NCBI GenBank assembly: GCA_025786725.1
Contig: JAHLTZ010000010.1
Coordinates: 434,001 to 498,000 of the forward strand
Length of the DNA stretch: 64,000 bases
Direction: 5' to 3'
From: Syncephalis fuscata
Lineage: Eukaryota > Zoopagomycota > Zoopagomycetes > Zoopagales > Piptocephalidaceae
The notes below the pieces were generated by a model. It saw only the letters and a list, made by a program, of their open reading frames with translations. It searched no databases and was not told the origin of the DNA. The position numbers were made by a program, and so were the translations under genes. Positions 13,141 to 25,289 of this stretch are shown one piece after another; the stretch's first letter is position 1, and each line of letters begins with the position of its first letter.

Positions 13141-13365
13141 TCGAATAACACCAATCTGGCCACCAACCGCCAAGAGCTGTTTGATATCAGTAATGAGCAC
13201 AAGGTGTGATTAGAACATTGGCAGTGCAATATTAAGTATAGATACTTCTGTGACAAGTGCACACTAGTCGAATTCCATGGCGGCACCATCGGTGATAGAT
13301 TCAAGGCCACCTTTTCTGCATTACTGTCGGTAACAACAAGCAAACTCTTTTTGTTAATTCTCTAG
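13141..13365 (+). pseudogene. coding remnant with in-frame stop, copy in right arm
   Basis: Same remnant as 11545-11769. The in-frame TGA is at 13207-13209 and the terminal TAG at 13363-13365. It lies about 1 kb upstream of, and on the same strand as, the CAP gene at 14429. Could be a dead exon of a second secreted cysteine-containing protein; unproven. Confidence 0.3.
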
Positions 13366-14428
13366 CGCAAGTATTAATAAACACCATTTATTTTTACTAC
13401 TTGTGTTTAGATATTGTTTATGTCTACAATATGATAAATTATACAATATGGTTTTATCAGCAGACGAATTGCAAACGAAAACCAAAACATTAACACGCTT
13501 TTCTAATGCAACATATAGAATTGTCATAATGCAACGAATGAATCTATTGCAATCAGTAATTGTATCGTGTTTACATTGCACGTGAAACCCGGTATTTATA
13601 ACAATACCAGTTTATTAATATAATTGTTGGTTTATTGGCCTACTACAACGCCTTGAACCAATATATACATGATAAAGATAGCCGTATTTAAATCCATAGC
13701 ATCTAGCTATGACAATACTGTGTTGGGTATAACCGGAATACTTTCACGGGTCTTGGCCTTAGCACTAGTTTAATGAAACCAATATATTATAGTTAGTAAA
13801 TATGACAAGACATGATGCTTCAAACCAGTACTGCGGAGGTTGGGTCACAACTTTGATGCAATAAAAAAGATGCAAACTTGTATTGTGTAATAATATAAAA
13901 CATGCAGTGTGTTATAATTAGTAAAGTTGACTTTGTAATATAGCACATTAAATGGCGTGCTATCATATTTTTTGACAAAAGATCACTAGTTGCAAGAATA
14001 AACATTAAAATAGGCTACAAACATGATTAGCACATTGTGACAATACAATGTGCAAAAAGTACGATTTTGGTAAAAATGGGATGACTGGCTGGTTGCTTGA
14101 AACGTTGATGTCAGAATCATCAAGGGCAGCCATGTTTTAGCACGGGTGCTTGGAGATGTTGTTTATTACGCCACCCGGGACCTAAACAGTGAAAACACTC
14201 TTGATCATGGTTACAATCATGGAACACATAGTAGCTGTTACTAAAAAATTGGATATAAATACATGGCGATTTATTTGGTTAATAGTTGGTTCAGCATCTC
14301 AACAAAGCAACAGCTTCTGCAACGACTTTACGCCAGCACCTTTACGCCATTGATTACAACTAGGCTGCTAAATTGACTAAACGCACTAGCTGTTACGCAC
14401 GACTTTTAAGCTTACGAACATTATCATC

Positions 14429-14914
14429 ATGCAATTCCTCACTACTCTTATTATGATTACCGCATTCGCCGCCAGCGCGATTGAAGTAAGCGCTGGCCCA
14501 GTTAGCTTCGATCCAACAAAAATGATTTGCCTGGTCAACAAATTCCGCGCTGAAAAAAAGCTTCCACCACTTGCAATTGATACCGGCCTGAACAAAGCTG
14601 CACAGGACCATAGTGTACTTCAGGCCCGTAATAATCAGATGAGCCATTCGTTTGCTGGTGAGCCTGGTTTAATGCAGCGCTGCTCTGCCAGTGGCGGCGG
14701 ATGGAACAGTGTAAGCGAGAACGTCGCAAGCGGACAGACATCTATAGAGCAAGTCATGAACAGCTGGATTGCCTCGCCTCTTCATCTCAAGAATCTAGTA
14801 AGCGATGCCACGCATTTCGGCAGCGGTATGGCTTTAGGCAATGGCGGTCAGACCTACTGGACACAAGACTTTGGCCGTAACGATAAATTACCAAAGAGCT
14901 TTCCAAAGTGCTAA
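14429..14914 (+). CDS. secreted CAP/PR-1 family protein, copy 2
   Basis: Exact amino-acid duplicate of the gene at 10002-10487, on the opposite arm of the palindrome and transcribed outward (divergent pair, both 3' ends pointing away from the centre). It has a 22-residue signal peptide and one CAP domain with the motifs listed for copy 1. Upstream sequence is duplicated as well, so both copies should have the same promoter and regulation. Confidence 0.9.
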   Translation: MQFLTTLIMITAFAASAIEVSAGPVSFDPTKMICLVNKFRAEKKLPPLAIDTGLNKAAQDHSVLQARNNQMSHSFAGEPGLMQRCSASGGGWNSVSENVASGQTSIEQVMNSWIASPLHLKNLVSDATHFGSGMALGNGGQTYWTQDFGRNDKLPKSFPKC

Positions 14915-15771
14915 ACAAGCAACGACTTACAACTAAATAAAATAGTGAACAGCGCCAGAATTAAATTAGCATTAAAAGTGCTAAACAATAATAAAACTCG
15001 TTTAATTACAGTCCAAAGTTTTTAGTTTACTGATTTGTTTTGTAGTATCATGGCAGGTTAGGCGATTATGTTTTAAAATACAGTCATTGTTAGTGTTGAT
15101 ACAATCAAATGGCCTAGTACGTTTTTAGAAAATTTATTGTTAAGATTAGTTATCAGTATTAGCGTAAAATCAATTATTTGCTTGTCTAATGAATCTGACA
15201 TGCTGTAAGCATTTGGTTTAGACAAGTATTTAAAACCATCATAAACTTAATAACTCTGTATTCGACTCATTACCTTTTAGTAATTAAAATCAATTTAGAA
15301 TAGCAATTGGTTATCATTTATAAATAGGTATCGCAAGTAATTAATAATAGTTTATATATATATATATATATAAACTTGGCCATTTAATGTAGATACTAAT
15401 AATGCCGCAAAATAGAATTTATTAAAATATATGCAACTATGTTGTAAATAGTAATACAAATAGATTAGCGTTACACCTCTGATTTTAAAGGCTTTAGCCT
15501 AGATGCTCAAGCACAAATTATACTGATATTACCCTATTATTATTAATGTGAAATAAAGCAAGTTAGATATTAGTGCGATAACAATAATAGAATAAATAAA
15601 TTAGCTAAATAAACAGCTGACACCATTGTCAAAACGAATATTGTAAGTTTTGGTTGTATGATATTGTTATTAGTTAGATTACTTGTATGTATTTGTGTAT
15701 TTCAATATATTCTGATTTCATCATTGTCTGTTAGCTTATATGTAATCACAATACTGACTCACTATTAATAT

Positions 15772-16088
15772 TTAATGCAAAAAGTGAAATCTGAACTATA
15801 AAGCCTTAATAATCAATATAAGAATCATGTTTATTGAATAACAAATAGTAATAATAGTAATTTTATTTTAACAAATTGTGTTTTATCAATTTATTTTCAA
15901 TTACACATTGTCTTTTAAATTGAGTAATATATATCATTATGATTGTGGTTTATTAGCATCAGCTTTAATAATTCGAAGCAATATTTGCCACTAAATGTTA
16001 CAGAATTATTATTATATTAAGCGGAAATTGGTTGGCATTTTTAAAATGTAATAAATATATTAATGAATTTTAGTATGCAATACTTTTT
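15772..16088. other. junction between the two inverted repeats
   Basis: Only 317 bp of single-copy AT-rich DNA separates the right arm of inverted repeat 1 from the left arm of inverted repeat 2. No gene, tRNA or transposon end recognised. Confidence 0.6.
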
Positions 16089-19000
16089 TATTACATTTAA
16101 TACTCAGAATACTGTGTTGCATATTTTTGTAATTAATGAAATAATTATTAATGGATATATCGATCACTACTATATTTGGTTGTTTCACTGGTCTGTGTTC
16201 ATGCGACAATAATAATGGACAAGAAAATAAACTCATAAATACAGTGATAATAATGTATTTGTATTTTGTTGCAATGTCATTGTCATATTCCAATAGTGTC
16301 CAATATCGTTTATTTAATAAATATGCAGATCTCTGGCTGCACTGAATGGACTCATTTAGTTTGTACAATCTCTAAGGAAAATGGCAAAGTTTTGTATTAC
16401 TTGGCTCGTATATATTCATTCAGTCCAAAGTCGGTGTAACCAACAAATACGTAATGGCATGCGTTTGATGACGCGTACATTCCTAGTATATACAATATCA
16501 TATTTGTACTATTTAACTGGTATTTAGTTGATTTTGCTATCACACTTCTAGTATTGCTTTTATTTCTGCTTCTATAACAACAGGTAAGTACGCTGGATTT
16601 ATGTTACTTGTAAACTAACTGTTGTGTACCAAAAATATTGCAGCGTAATTATTGCACAAACAACATGTAAGTAGTACTGTTTTATTGAGTTCCAATTTAT
16701 TTATTGATGTTACGGCTGCAGGTTTATATTTGAGGCGTTCCCGATAGCGGGTGTAGTGCTATCGGTATTTATTTTGGCAATAGGCCGTCTAAACATATGT
16801 AAATACGACAGCACCACATACCATCGTATTCCTAGCAAACCGCTGCAAGATGACTGCACATTGAGCGACGACGACGATGATGATAATGACCAACACGAGC
16901 CATCTGAAGAAGAAGAGCGGAAACTGATGTTTTTTGAAACACGCAACAACACAAGCAATACAAACAAAGACCGACTTGATTATGCTGCAGCCATCAGACA
17001 TTTGGTCAAACGCAATAACATCGATGCAAACATCACCAAAATGGTCGGTAGCATGATTGCATTGTCCGCCTCGCTCTGGGGTGTGCTGTGGCAGCTTTCA
17101 CGCCGATCACACAACCATCGGATGGCGCTTTACTTTCCGGCTAGCAATACAATTGTATGGGTAAGTAGTACGTCGATTTACGGTTGAAAGCCGCTCATGT
17201 TTGCCAGCTATACATTACCGTGCTGTCAGTCATGAATCTAAGACGTGACAAATCGGCAAGAATCAAGTGTGGGACGCACCAGACATTGCTGATTGCTATT
17301 GCTTATTGCAGTGGATGCGCCGATATGATTGCACGATACACGTATGGCGTGCTTGAATTCTACATTCGCGAGACTCAGTTTGCACTCGCAATATTTGTTG
17401 GAGCGCAGATTGCAGCCATTGGCTATTTGTGACACGCGGGTCGTCGGAGGTAACAGTCAGTGGGCGAGTAAAAACACTCGAAATGAGCGCATCACTGTAT
17501 GAATGGATGTCGTTTAGTTGGATGTCGCCGATTATGGCCAATGGAGCCAAGAAAACGTTAAGCAATAATGATTTGTGGGAGTTGCCACAAAAGGACCAAG
17601 CGACAGTTATTACAAAGAAATACGATTTGTATAGGTTGGTGGCGTGCATTTGCTGTATTTAAAGCTAATTGTATATCAATAATAGGCCAGATATGTCATT
17701 TGGATCATACAAGTTATTTATGACATGCAAGAAGCAAATAGCAATACAGCTAACATATGGTTTATTATGGAGCATTACTATGTTTGCAACACCAGCATTT
17801 TTCTACTTTTTATTGGATGATCTTAACAATGCACATAAGCATGAGTCGCATGCCTGGCTATATTTGACTGGACTAATTGCTAGTATGATTGTATCAAGCA
17901 TATGTAATCAACTGGGCAATATGACTGGATTACATACAGCAATCCAATTCAAAACAATTATTTCAAATGAGATTTTTAAAATGTGTCTTAAGCGACGTAT
18001 ACCAATTGCGAAAAACACTAATTCAACTACATCTGACACTGAAAAATCTACCGGAGCACCAAGTAAATTGACAAAAAAGGATTTGAAGCCATCCACAGAG
18101 TGGGATAGTGGTGCGGTAGCAAGTTTGCTAAATGCTGATGTAGTTATCCTTGGAGAAGTAATGTCATTATTACACTTTTTCTTTGGATGCATTGTTCAAG
18201 TCATAATTGCATTTTCATTGCTTTGGTATATAACAGGCGCTGCCTCTTTGTTTGGATTATTTGCTTTGATTATTGTATGTATATTTATAAGTAGGAATGC
18301 CGCAAAAAGTCCTAAGTGTGTTATGGATTACCGAGAAACATGTGGAAAGCGATTATCAGCTATAAGTGAAGTAAGTATGTTATTATTAAGGTTGCCACTG
18401 TTGTTAATTTGTTTTAGATGCTACAATCACTGCGTATTATTAAACTATTTGCTTGGGAGCAACAATTTTGTGCACGTGTAGATGAAGCGCGAGAAAAAGA
18501 ACTAAGCGCAATTTGGAAATATTTTATTAATGTTACCACACATGCAGTAGCAAGTGTTGTTAGCCCAATCATTGTTACTGTTGCTACATTGGGTACATAT
18601 ACAATGTTGTTTAAAAATACGCTTACTTCAACAACTGCCTTTACATCTATTGTTTTACTTGAATCTTTAAAAACATCTATGAACCAGTGGTCTGCCGCAA
18701 TTTATTATTATTTCCAATATCGTGTTATTATACAACGTATCACGTCATTTTTATTACAGCCAGTTCTACCATCGGATGCTTTAAACAATTTTACAAATAA
18801 CAATCATCCAGAACGTATTGGTTTCGTCAATGCCGAATTCCATTGGAATCTAGCTGATAATAATGATAGCTCGTCTAGTAGCAGTAACGACTCATCAGCA
18901 TCCTACTTTAGTCTTACTGGACTAAATGTTGAATTTATTGTCGGTGAGCTCAACATAATTGCCGGTCCAACAGGCTGCGGCAAATCGTCGTTGCTCTTAG

Positions 19001-21888
19001 CCTTACTTGGCGGTAAGTGAACTAACACATTATATATTGGTATACTAACCATTTACAGAAATGCCACATGTACACGGCAAAGCATTCCTTCCAACTACTA
19101 AACGCCATACAAATACACTGGGTGTATCATGCAGCGACATTGGATATGTGGCACAGCAACCATGGCTACAAAATCTGACAATTCGTGAAAACATTTTATT
19201 TGGCCAGCCGTATGATGAGCAACGGTATCACCAGGTTCTGTATGCGTGTGCATTGGAGCGTGATCTCGAAATACTTGATGCCGGCGATCGCACACAAATT
19301 GGCGAAAAAGGCATTACACTTTCAGGTGGCCAAAAGCAGCGACTTGCCTTGGCGCGTGCTGTTATGGCCCATACCAACATCTTTTGTTGGATGACTGTCT
19401 TTCGGCAGTTGATTCGCACACCGCACGACACATCGTGCAAAATTGCTTGTCTGGTCCGTTAACAGCAGGACGTACTCGAATACTTGTCACCCATCATGTG
19501 GATTTGTGTGCATCTATTGCCCAATATGCTGTTTGATGAATAATGGACAGGTCGTTGCCACTGGTATGCCATCAGTTGCTTTAGCTTCGCTGTTAATGAC
19601 AAGCGAGAGTGATTCTGACCGGGATGAAGTCAATGACTCTTCTAATGCCAAGCCAAAGCATGATGCGCAAAACGACACACTATTCGGCTCTGATGAAGAA
19701 ACAGCAGCTATACGCACAGACGGTGTTTTAATAGAAGACGAATCTTATAATAGTGGTGCCATTGATGGCAATGTATATAAAACATATATCAAGGCGGCAG
19801 GCTATCAGTTCTGGATTTTAACAATCGCAGCTTACTTGATATTACAGCTATTAATTATCGGTCAAGCATACTGGCTAGTCATTTGGACACGCAACTCGGC
19901 CCCAGAAACAAATGGCAAATATGTTCGCACTTATTTGTGGATCACACTAGTAATATTGTTATTTGCTGCAGTGCCAACTTTAAGTTTATTTGCAACTGGG
20001 CTTCGCAGCTCTCGTAAAATATTCAGAACCATGTTACATACTGTAGCATATGCATCAATTCGTTTTTTGGATAAAACACCAGTGGGACGATTGATTAATC
20101 GTTTTAGTGGCGATATAAATGATTTGACCAGACTATATCACTTGCACTTCAACATGTATTTGCTTATACAAGCCAAATAATATTCCAACTATTAATTGTG
20201 TGCTTTGCAGTACCAAAGTTTATTATTGCAAGTATTTTAGTTTGTAAGTTATAATTATGTACATTAATGTAATATTGATAACTAATCATGCTATTTAGTC
20301 GTTGCATATTTTATGCTAGTGAGCTATTATGTTAAAGCCAATCGCAATTTCAAACGACTTGAAGCTGTCAATAAATCTCCGCTGCTATCACTATGTGCAG
20401 ATACAACCAGGTAAGCCAAGTGTGATTACTATTATAAATTTGTATTAACATTATACAGTGGTATCGCCACAATTCGTGCATTTGGTATGCAGAAATTGTT
20501 TTTTGATGAGAATCTGTATTATATCAACGTAATGCAACGACCAGCATATCTACAAGCTGGAGCCAGCCAGTGGATCACTTGTCGTATTCAAGCCATTTCA
20601 GTACTATTTACGCTTCTTGCAACATCAACATTTATTTGGAATCGAGACTATATAAGTGCCAACATTGCAGGATTTGCACTTAGTTATGCACTCGGATTTT
20701 TGAACTCTGCAGCAGTAAGTATACATTTATTAGTAGTAGTAGTTAACACTGTTGTTTGATAGGTCATGGTCCAGCGGTATACTAAAGTCGACGTTGCTAT
20801 GAATAGTGTCGAGCGCATTTGTGAATACTTGAAACTCGAACAGGAACCACCAGCTATTATTGAACACAATCGCCCACCTAGCAATGTATGTTATTAATCC
20901 AACTACTCGCAATATAATACTAACAAATATTCAGTGGCCTGAACATGGCAGAATTGACGTACAAAACATTTCAATTCGCTATGCCATTGACCAAAGCCCA
21001 GTTATACGGGACCTATCGTTTTCGGTCAATCCCGGTGAGCGTATCGGCATTGTAGGCCGAACAGGTAATTAGCATGCCGGTCAGTGCATACCAATTGTTA
21101 ATAGCAACTGCATATTAGGTGCTGGCAAATCAACACTATCGGTAGCATTCTTCCGATTTGTGGAAGCCTATGCTGGTCAAATTCTTATTGATGACGTCGA
21201 CATTAGTAACATTGGATTAAAGGATTTACGATCACGCTTGACAATCATTCCACAAGACCCGGTGCTATTCAGCGGCACAATCCGCAGTAATTTGGATCCA
21301 TTTACAATGCATGATGACGCGGCACTATGGAATGCATTGCGCCGTACGCATCTAATCGACGAAGACATTAATGCCGAGAAACCTGTTGGTCTAGAACATT
21401 TGGATGCGCCAGTGGCTGAAAATGGATCGAATTTCAGTCATGGTCAGCGTCAGTTGTTGTCAATGGCACGTGCATTGCTGCGCAATAGTCGGGTAAGCAA
21501 CATGCTATTAAGCAGCAATTTATTATACATCAGCTAAACATACGCACAGGTTATTATTATGGACGAAGCCACGGCATCGGTCGATTTTGAAACAGATGCT
21601 AAAATACAACAGACAATCCGTCAAGAATTTACCAACTCTACACTGTTGTGTATTGCGCATCGACTTCGCACCATTATCGACTATGACCGTGTAATGGTAC
21701 TTGGTATGTAGTTACTGTAAACAGCAGCAATAATGTTTATTATACTAATTAAATAATAGATACCGGACGTCTAGTGGAATTTGACAAGCCAAGTGTGCTT
21801 ATCAATCGACCGGACAGTCTATTCCGTAATTTGTGTGAACGTTCTGGTGAATTGGATATACTGCTAACTATGAGCCAGAGCAATACAT
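16089..21888. repeat. inverted repeat 2, left arm
   Basis: Matches 29168-34967 in inverted orientation (paired coordinates sum to about 51052-51056). The arm covers the whole ABC transporter gene plus about 0.6 kb of upstream DNA and stops 17 bp before the transporter stop codon. It is nearly identical throughout, except for a strongly diverged island at about 17925-18765. Confidence 0.95.
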
Positions 21889-21905
21889 TTGCCTTAATAA
21901 ACTAA
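16665..21905 (+). CDS. ABCC/MRP-type ABC transporter, copy 1, frameshifted
   Basis: Full-length ABCC-type exporter (about 1,500 residues, some twelve introns): N-terminal membrane segments ([18 protein letters not shown]), TMD1, NBD1, TMD2, NBD2. NBD1 has Walker [10 protein letters not shown] and signature [17 protein letters not shown]2 has [23 protein letters not shown] and [12 protein letters not shown]. Family members export glutathione or other conjugates across vacuolar or plasma membranes. Compared with copy 2, four single bases are missing: near 17422, 19364 (just before the NBD1 Walker B), 19532 and 20125. As written the protein is broken; assembly error is possible because the copies damage different sites. 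An apparent shift near 17640 is explained by a 45-51 nt intron ending at AATAATAG. The start is uncertain; the ATG used is split AT|G by the intron 16667-16721. Confidence 0.8.
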
Positions 21906-21964
21906 GACTTGTTCTTTTTTGTTTCTAAGCTGCCTTTATTCCAATAACAACATATTTTTACAAT

Positions 21965-22677
21965 ATGCATTTTGCTTTTCGTCTTTTTATTTACTTTTCT
22001 GTATTCGCTGCACTAGTGCTTACACTTCGGCATTTAACTAGCTCATCTAAAGAATCTTTACCTTATGAAAGAACTCCGCATTCTAAAGCTGACCGGGCTG
22101 TATACAATGCATATAGCACAAATAAAGGTTCGGTACCAAATATGCGTATCGAGAAGTCTGACGGGCATTCTGTGTTTGATATGATGCCTATGCAAGAGTT
22201 AACGACTGAGAAAGAAGTAGATTTCCTCATTCAGTTACATCCTGTACTGGTAAGTGACAGCTTGCTAATGTTAATATGAGCGCTAAGGGCAGCTACTATA
22301 GTTGTTCAGCAAAACCTTTTGTCCGTAAGTATAATTAGGACCTGACCATAATTTATTATTAAGCAGCATCCAGTTATTCGACGCGTGCCAAAAATGTACT
22401 TAACCGTTACAAGTCCATGTCACCCAGATATCACGTAATCGAAGTGGATTTACGACGTAAGTAATAGTGTATAACTTTATTTATTAGATAAATTCAATTA
22501 TATTTTACAGCGGACGCTGCAGATATTAAGGCATATCTTACCAAAAAGACAGGCCGCTCCACATTCCCCAATGTATTCATTGACCGTAGATCAGTGGGAG
22601 GAGGCGATGAATTAGCCGCTATGGATGTAGAAGGGAAACTGGAGAGATTGCTACGTCAACTTGAGCTTATTCAATAA
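21965..22677 (+). CDS. membrane-anchored glutaredoxin, CPYS active site (Grx6/7-like)
   Basis: Begins MHFAFRLFIYFSVFAALVLT, a hydrophobic signal anchor at residues 4-22. A low-complexity stem follows, then a glutaredoxin domain over four exons. Splicing the 22250-22300 intron and the next one (ending CATCCAG) gives LFSKTFCP joined to YSTRAKNVLNRY, so the active site is CPYS, a monothiol-style site as in yeast Grx6/7-type secretory-pathway enzymes. Later motifs: YHVIEVDL, GRSTFPNVFIDRRSVGGGDEL (cis-proline TFPNVFI and GG) and a closing helix LERLLRQLELIQ. Predicted role: glutathione-dependent thiol-redox or Fe-S work in the ER/Golgi lumen. First gene of the single-copy spacer, 60 bp downstream of transporter copy 1. 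Confidence 0.8.
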
Positions 22678-22982
22678 ATACGAACAATTATTACGTAGCA
22701 GTAATGTAATAGAGTTGTTAAATTTAATATGCTAATGGAAAATGGTTGTATGAAGCGTATGAATAGCATTAAAGTATTATATCAAACATAGTGCTTATTT
22801 ATTATTAATACTTTAAAGCATTAGTACTGTGTTCTATTTATATTTTATTCGGCTAGTATGCTAATTTATAACTACACTACATAGCCAAATGGTACATCAT
22901 TTAGTATTTAGTAATAAAGCAACAACATAGTTTTTAAAGATAGACATATCAACAACGCTTTATTGAACAATAGTAATTGCAC

Positions 22983-25289
22983 TTATTCTTCATCATCTTC
23001 ATCGCGAGAACCAAGAATATCGCCACTTTTCAATGGAATGGCTACACGATCGTCGTCTTCATCGTCGGTACGTGGTCCGAGATCTAGCTCACCCATTTGG
23101 TAGGCGAGTGGGTCATCCGTACCACGTACTCGTGGACTACCGGGCACCGATACTGGCTTGGGTACTTTGCGCAACTCCTCGACCGCAACTGCCTCCTCTT
23201 GATCATCATGGAAGCTGTCGGGATAGGCGCGGCGAAGGGCCAGTTGGCGCGCTTTAACATACTCCAGCCCCATACGTTTCCAGTCAAGTAAATCGGAAAG
23301 TCGCTCTGTACGATTACGTTGGTTAATACGCTGACGACGGGTCTTTTGACAAAAATCAAACATTTGACCCGCTAGCTGGTCCATGGATTCGTGAGCTGAC
23401 TTCAAACGACGATCGACAATGTAGATGCCATAATCTTGTGGATTTTCAATATTATCTTCCATGAAACATCCAAAACCAGATAAATTTGTCGTAACTGAAG
23501 GCACACCCATGACGGTGCATTCAGCTGGTGTATAGCCCCTAATAAATTGTGTTAGTTAGAGCTGTCATAGATATATTGTACATTAGTGGTCCATACCATG
23601 GTTCATAATAACTTGGAAAGACGCCTAAATGGCAGCCACGTACAAATTCTTCATAGTCAAGACTGAGAACTGGATTGTTTGCATTAAGGAACTCGGGATG
23701 GAATACAACTTTAACTCGATCCGATGAATGGTTGAATAGATGAAGATTGCGTAGTTGATTCAATACTGGATCTTTACCGTCATCGGTCATATTATGCGTC
23801 ACAATAGCTGGTAGCGTATTACGCTTGAGTGCAAAAATACGGCGTTTGAGCAGCACCTTTTCTTCTTCACTTAGCAAATCGGTACCTGATGGCTCTATAC
23901 CACGAGCAGCCTGTTCAAAGAGTCGCTTGCCAATCTTTTCTTGAATTTCAGCCACAGTATCCTGTAGTTGTTTAATTACGGCGTGGCCTTTTAGCGTTTC
24001 TACAGTAAAGGAATGTGTAGGCGCTGGTGTAATAATATACGCTACAACTGTTACTTTGGACTTGGTTTCCTTCAATCGATGGTTTAATCCTATTCAAATA
24101 GTTTGATTAATAAAAGCTGCTATATCTTGTATCCTCGCGCTACTTACTTGCCAACGATTCAAGATACATATCAATACCCTTGTTACTATACTCATAACGA
24201 CCAGCTGTGAAGAAATAAAGTGTGTTATCTAAATCAAAATCGTAATGTCTATTGGGTTACGTTAGTAATTTATCGCTATATTCAACTAATCAGTTAAATA
24301 ATTACCCGTAGAAATGGCCTCGAACAAAATCGTTGATTTTCTCCTTGGCAATAGCGTGTAGATTTTGGAATTCGTGCACAGCACTGAATTTCACCACATT
24401 CAAGCCATTTGGCAATACACCATCTGGCTTGCGTTTAAGCAGGTGTTCGGCCTCATAGGCCGTAATATGACTGACTGTAGTGAATACATCAGCACAGTGT
24501 GAAGCAGCTCGCTCCAGACAGTAACGGTGGTAAATGCCTCGTTTACCAGCCTCGTGATCTACATCAAAATTACGTAGATTATTGTAGAAATCAACGCTGC
24601 CAGCACACAAATAACGACCAAGCAATGTAGCATGTGTCGTGAATATCGTACAGACATCGAGCTGGCGCTTTCGAGCCAACACTAGGCCGACACCAGCTAG
24701 CCATTCGTGGAAATGGGCAATAATAGCAGTATCTTTCTCACGTTTTATTACCTAAATAAATAATAGGTTATATTAATTAATTATTATCTATCTATTTATT
24801 TAACTTACCTCTTCAATAAACCAAACAACCATATAACCAAGTAAAATGGCATCATTTGTTTCTCGGTCATCAGCCGGTGCAGGAATGCCAGCAATGCTCC
24901 ACAAATCTGCTTTCCATTCATTTAAGCGATTGGCTACACTGCCAATATCAAAAAGAAGTACTCGCGGTGCACCTTCAATGAGCCATCGTCCATAAAGAGT
25001 ACGGACACCAGCTGCCTGCATTAAATCCAATGCTTCACGTATCGCCGGCGATGTAGGCGTAAGCTGTTCAACCTCAACCGGCGCTGTACGGTTATTAAGT
25101 GGTCCAATCATGGTATAGCGATCGCCAAACTCCTGTGAGGTGATGGGCGCCTTGGTACGCAATACCGTATAGATACCGCCCACTGCAGTGACGTCTAAGC
25201 AACATATATCCTACTACATCTTACTTACCCTTATTGGCCACCTCCCAGGCGATTTCAAATAACAATGGCTTGGAAACGTCACGAGGCAT
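22983..25289 (-). CDS. GSY1: glycogen synthase
   Basis: GT3-family glycogen synthase, the enzyme that adds UDP-glucose to growing glycogen in the cytosol. About six exons. The N-terminus is [20 protein letters not shown], then [12 protein letters not shown] (UDP-glucose-binding region), [32 protein letters not shown] and [11 protein letters not shown]. The catalytic E-x7-E motif YYEPWGYTPAE is assembled across the last intron. An Arg-rich helix [20 protein letters not shown] matches the glucose-6-phosphate-sensing region. The acidic C-terminus contains [13 protein letters not shown], a cluster of Ser-Pro and spaced serines like the GSK3/Pho85-type inhibitory phosphorylation sites of this family. 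Regulation by G6P and phosphorylation is therefore expected. Length about 690 residues, normal. Confidence 0.93.

Larger units (their letters stand above)
12522..15771. repeat. inverted repeat 1, right arm
   Basis: Inverted copy of 9145-12388; see the left arm. The arm ends at ACTCACTATTAATAT (15757-15771); beyond it the flanks are unrelated. Confidence 0.95.

Noticed and set aside
9145-15771. Transposon with long terminal inverted repeats
   Set aside because: No transposase frame, no short target-site duplication and no terminal motif found. The arms carry a host-type CAP gene and the spacer is only 133 bp.
16151-16345. Small plus-strand frame upstream of transporter copy 1 and its mirror at 34709-34903
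   Set aside because: AT-rich composition and no link in frame to the transporter exons; its conservation is explained by the inverted repeat.
17640-17695. Ancestral frameshift in both ABC transporter copies
   Set aside because: A 45-51 nt intron with a GCTAA-type branch site and AATAATAG acceptor restores the frame in both copies.
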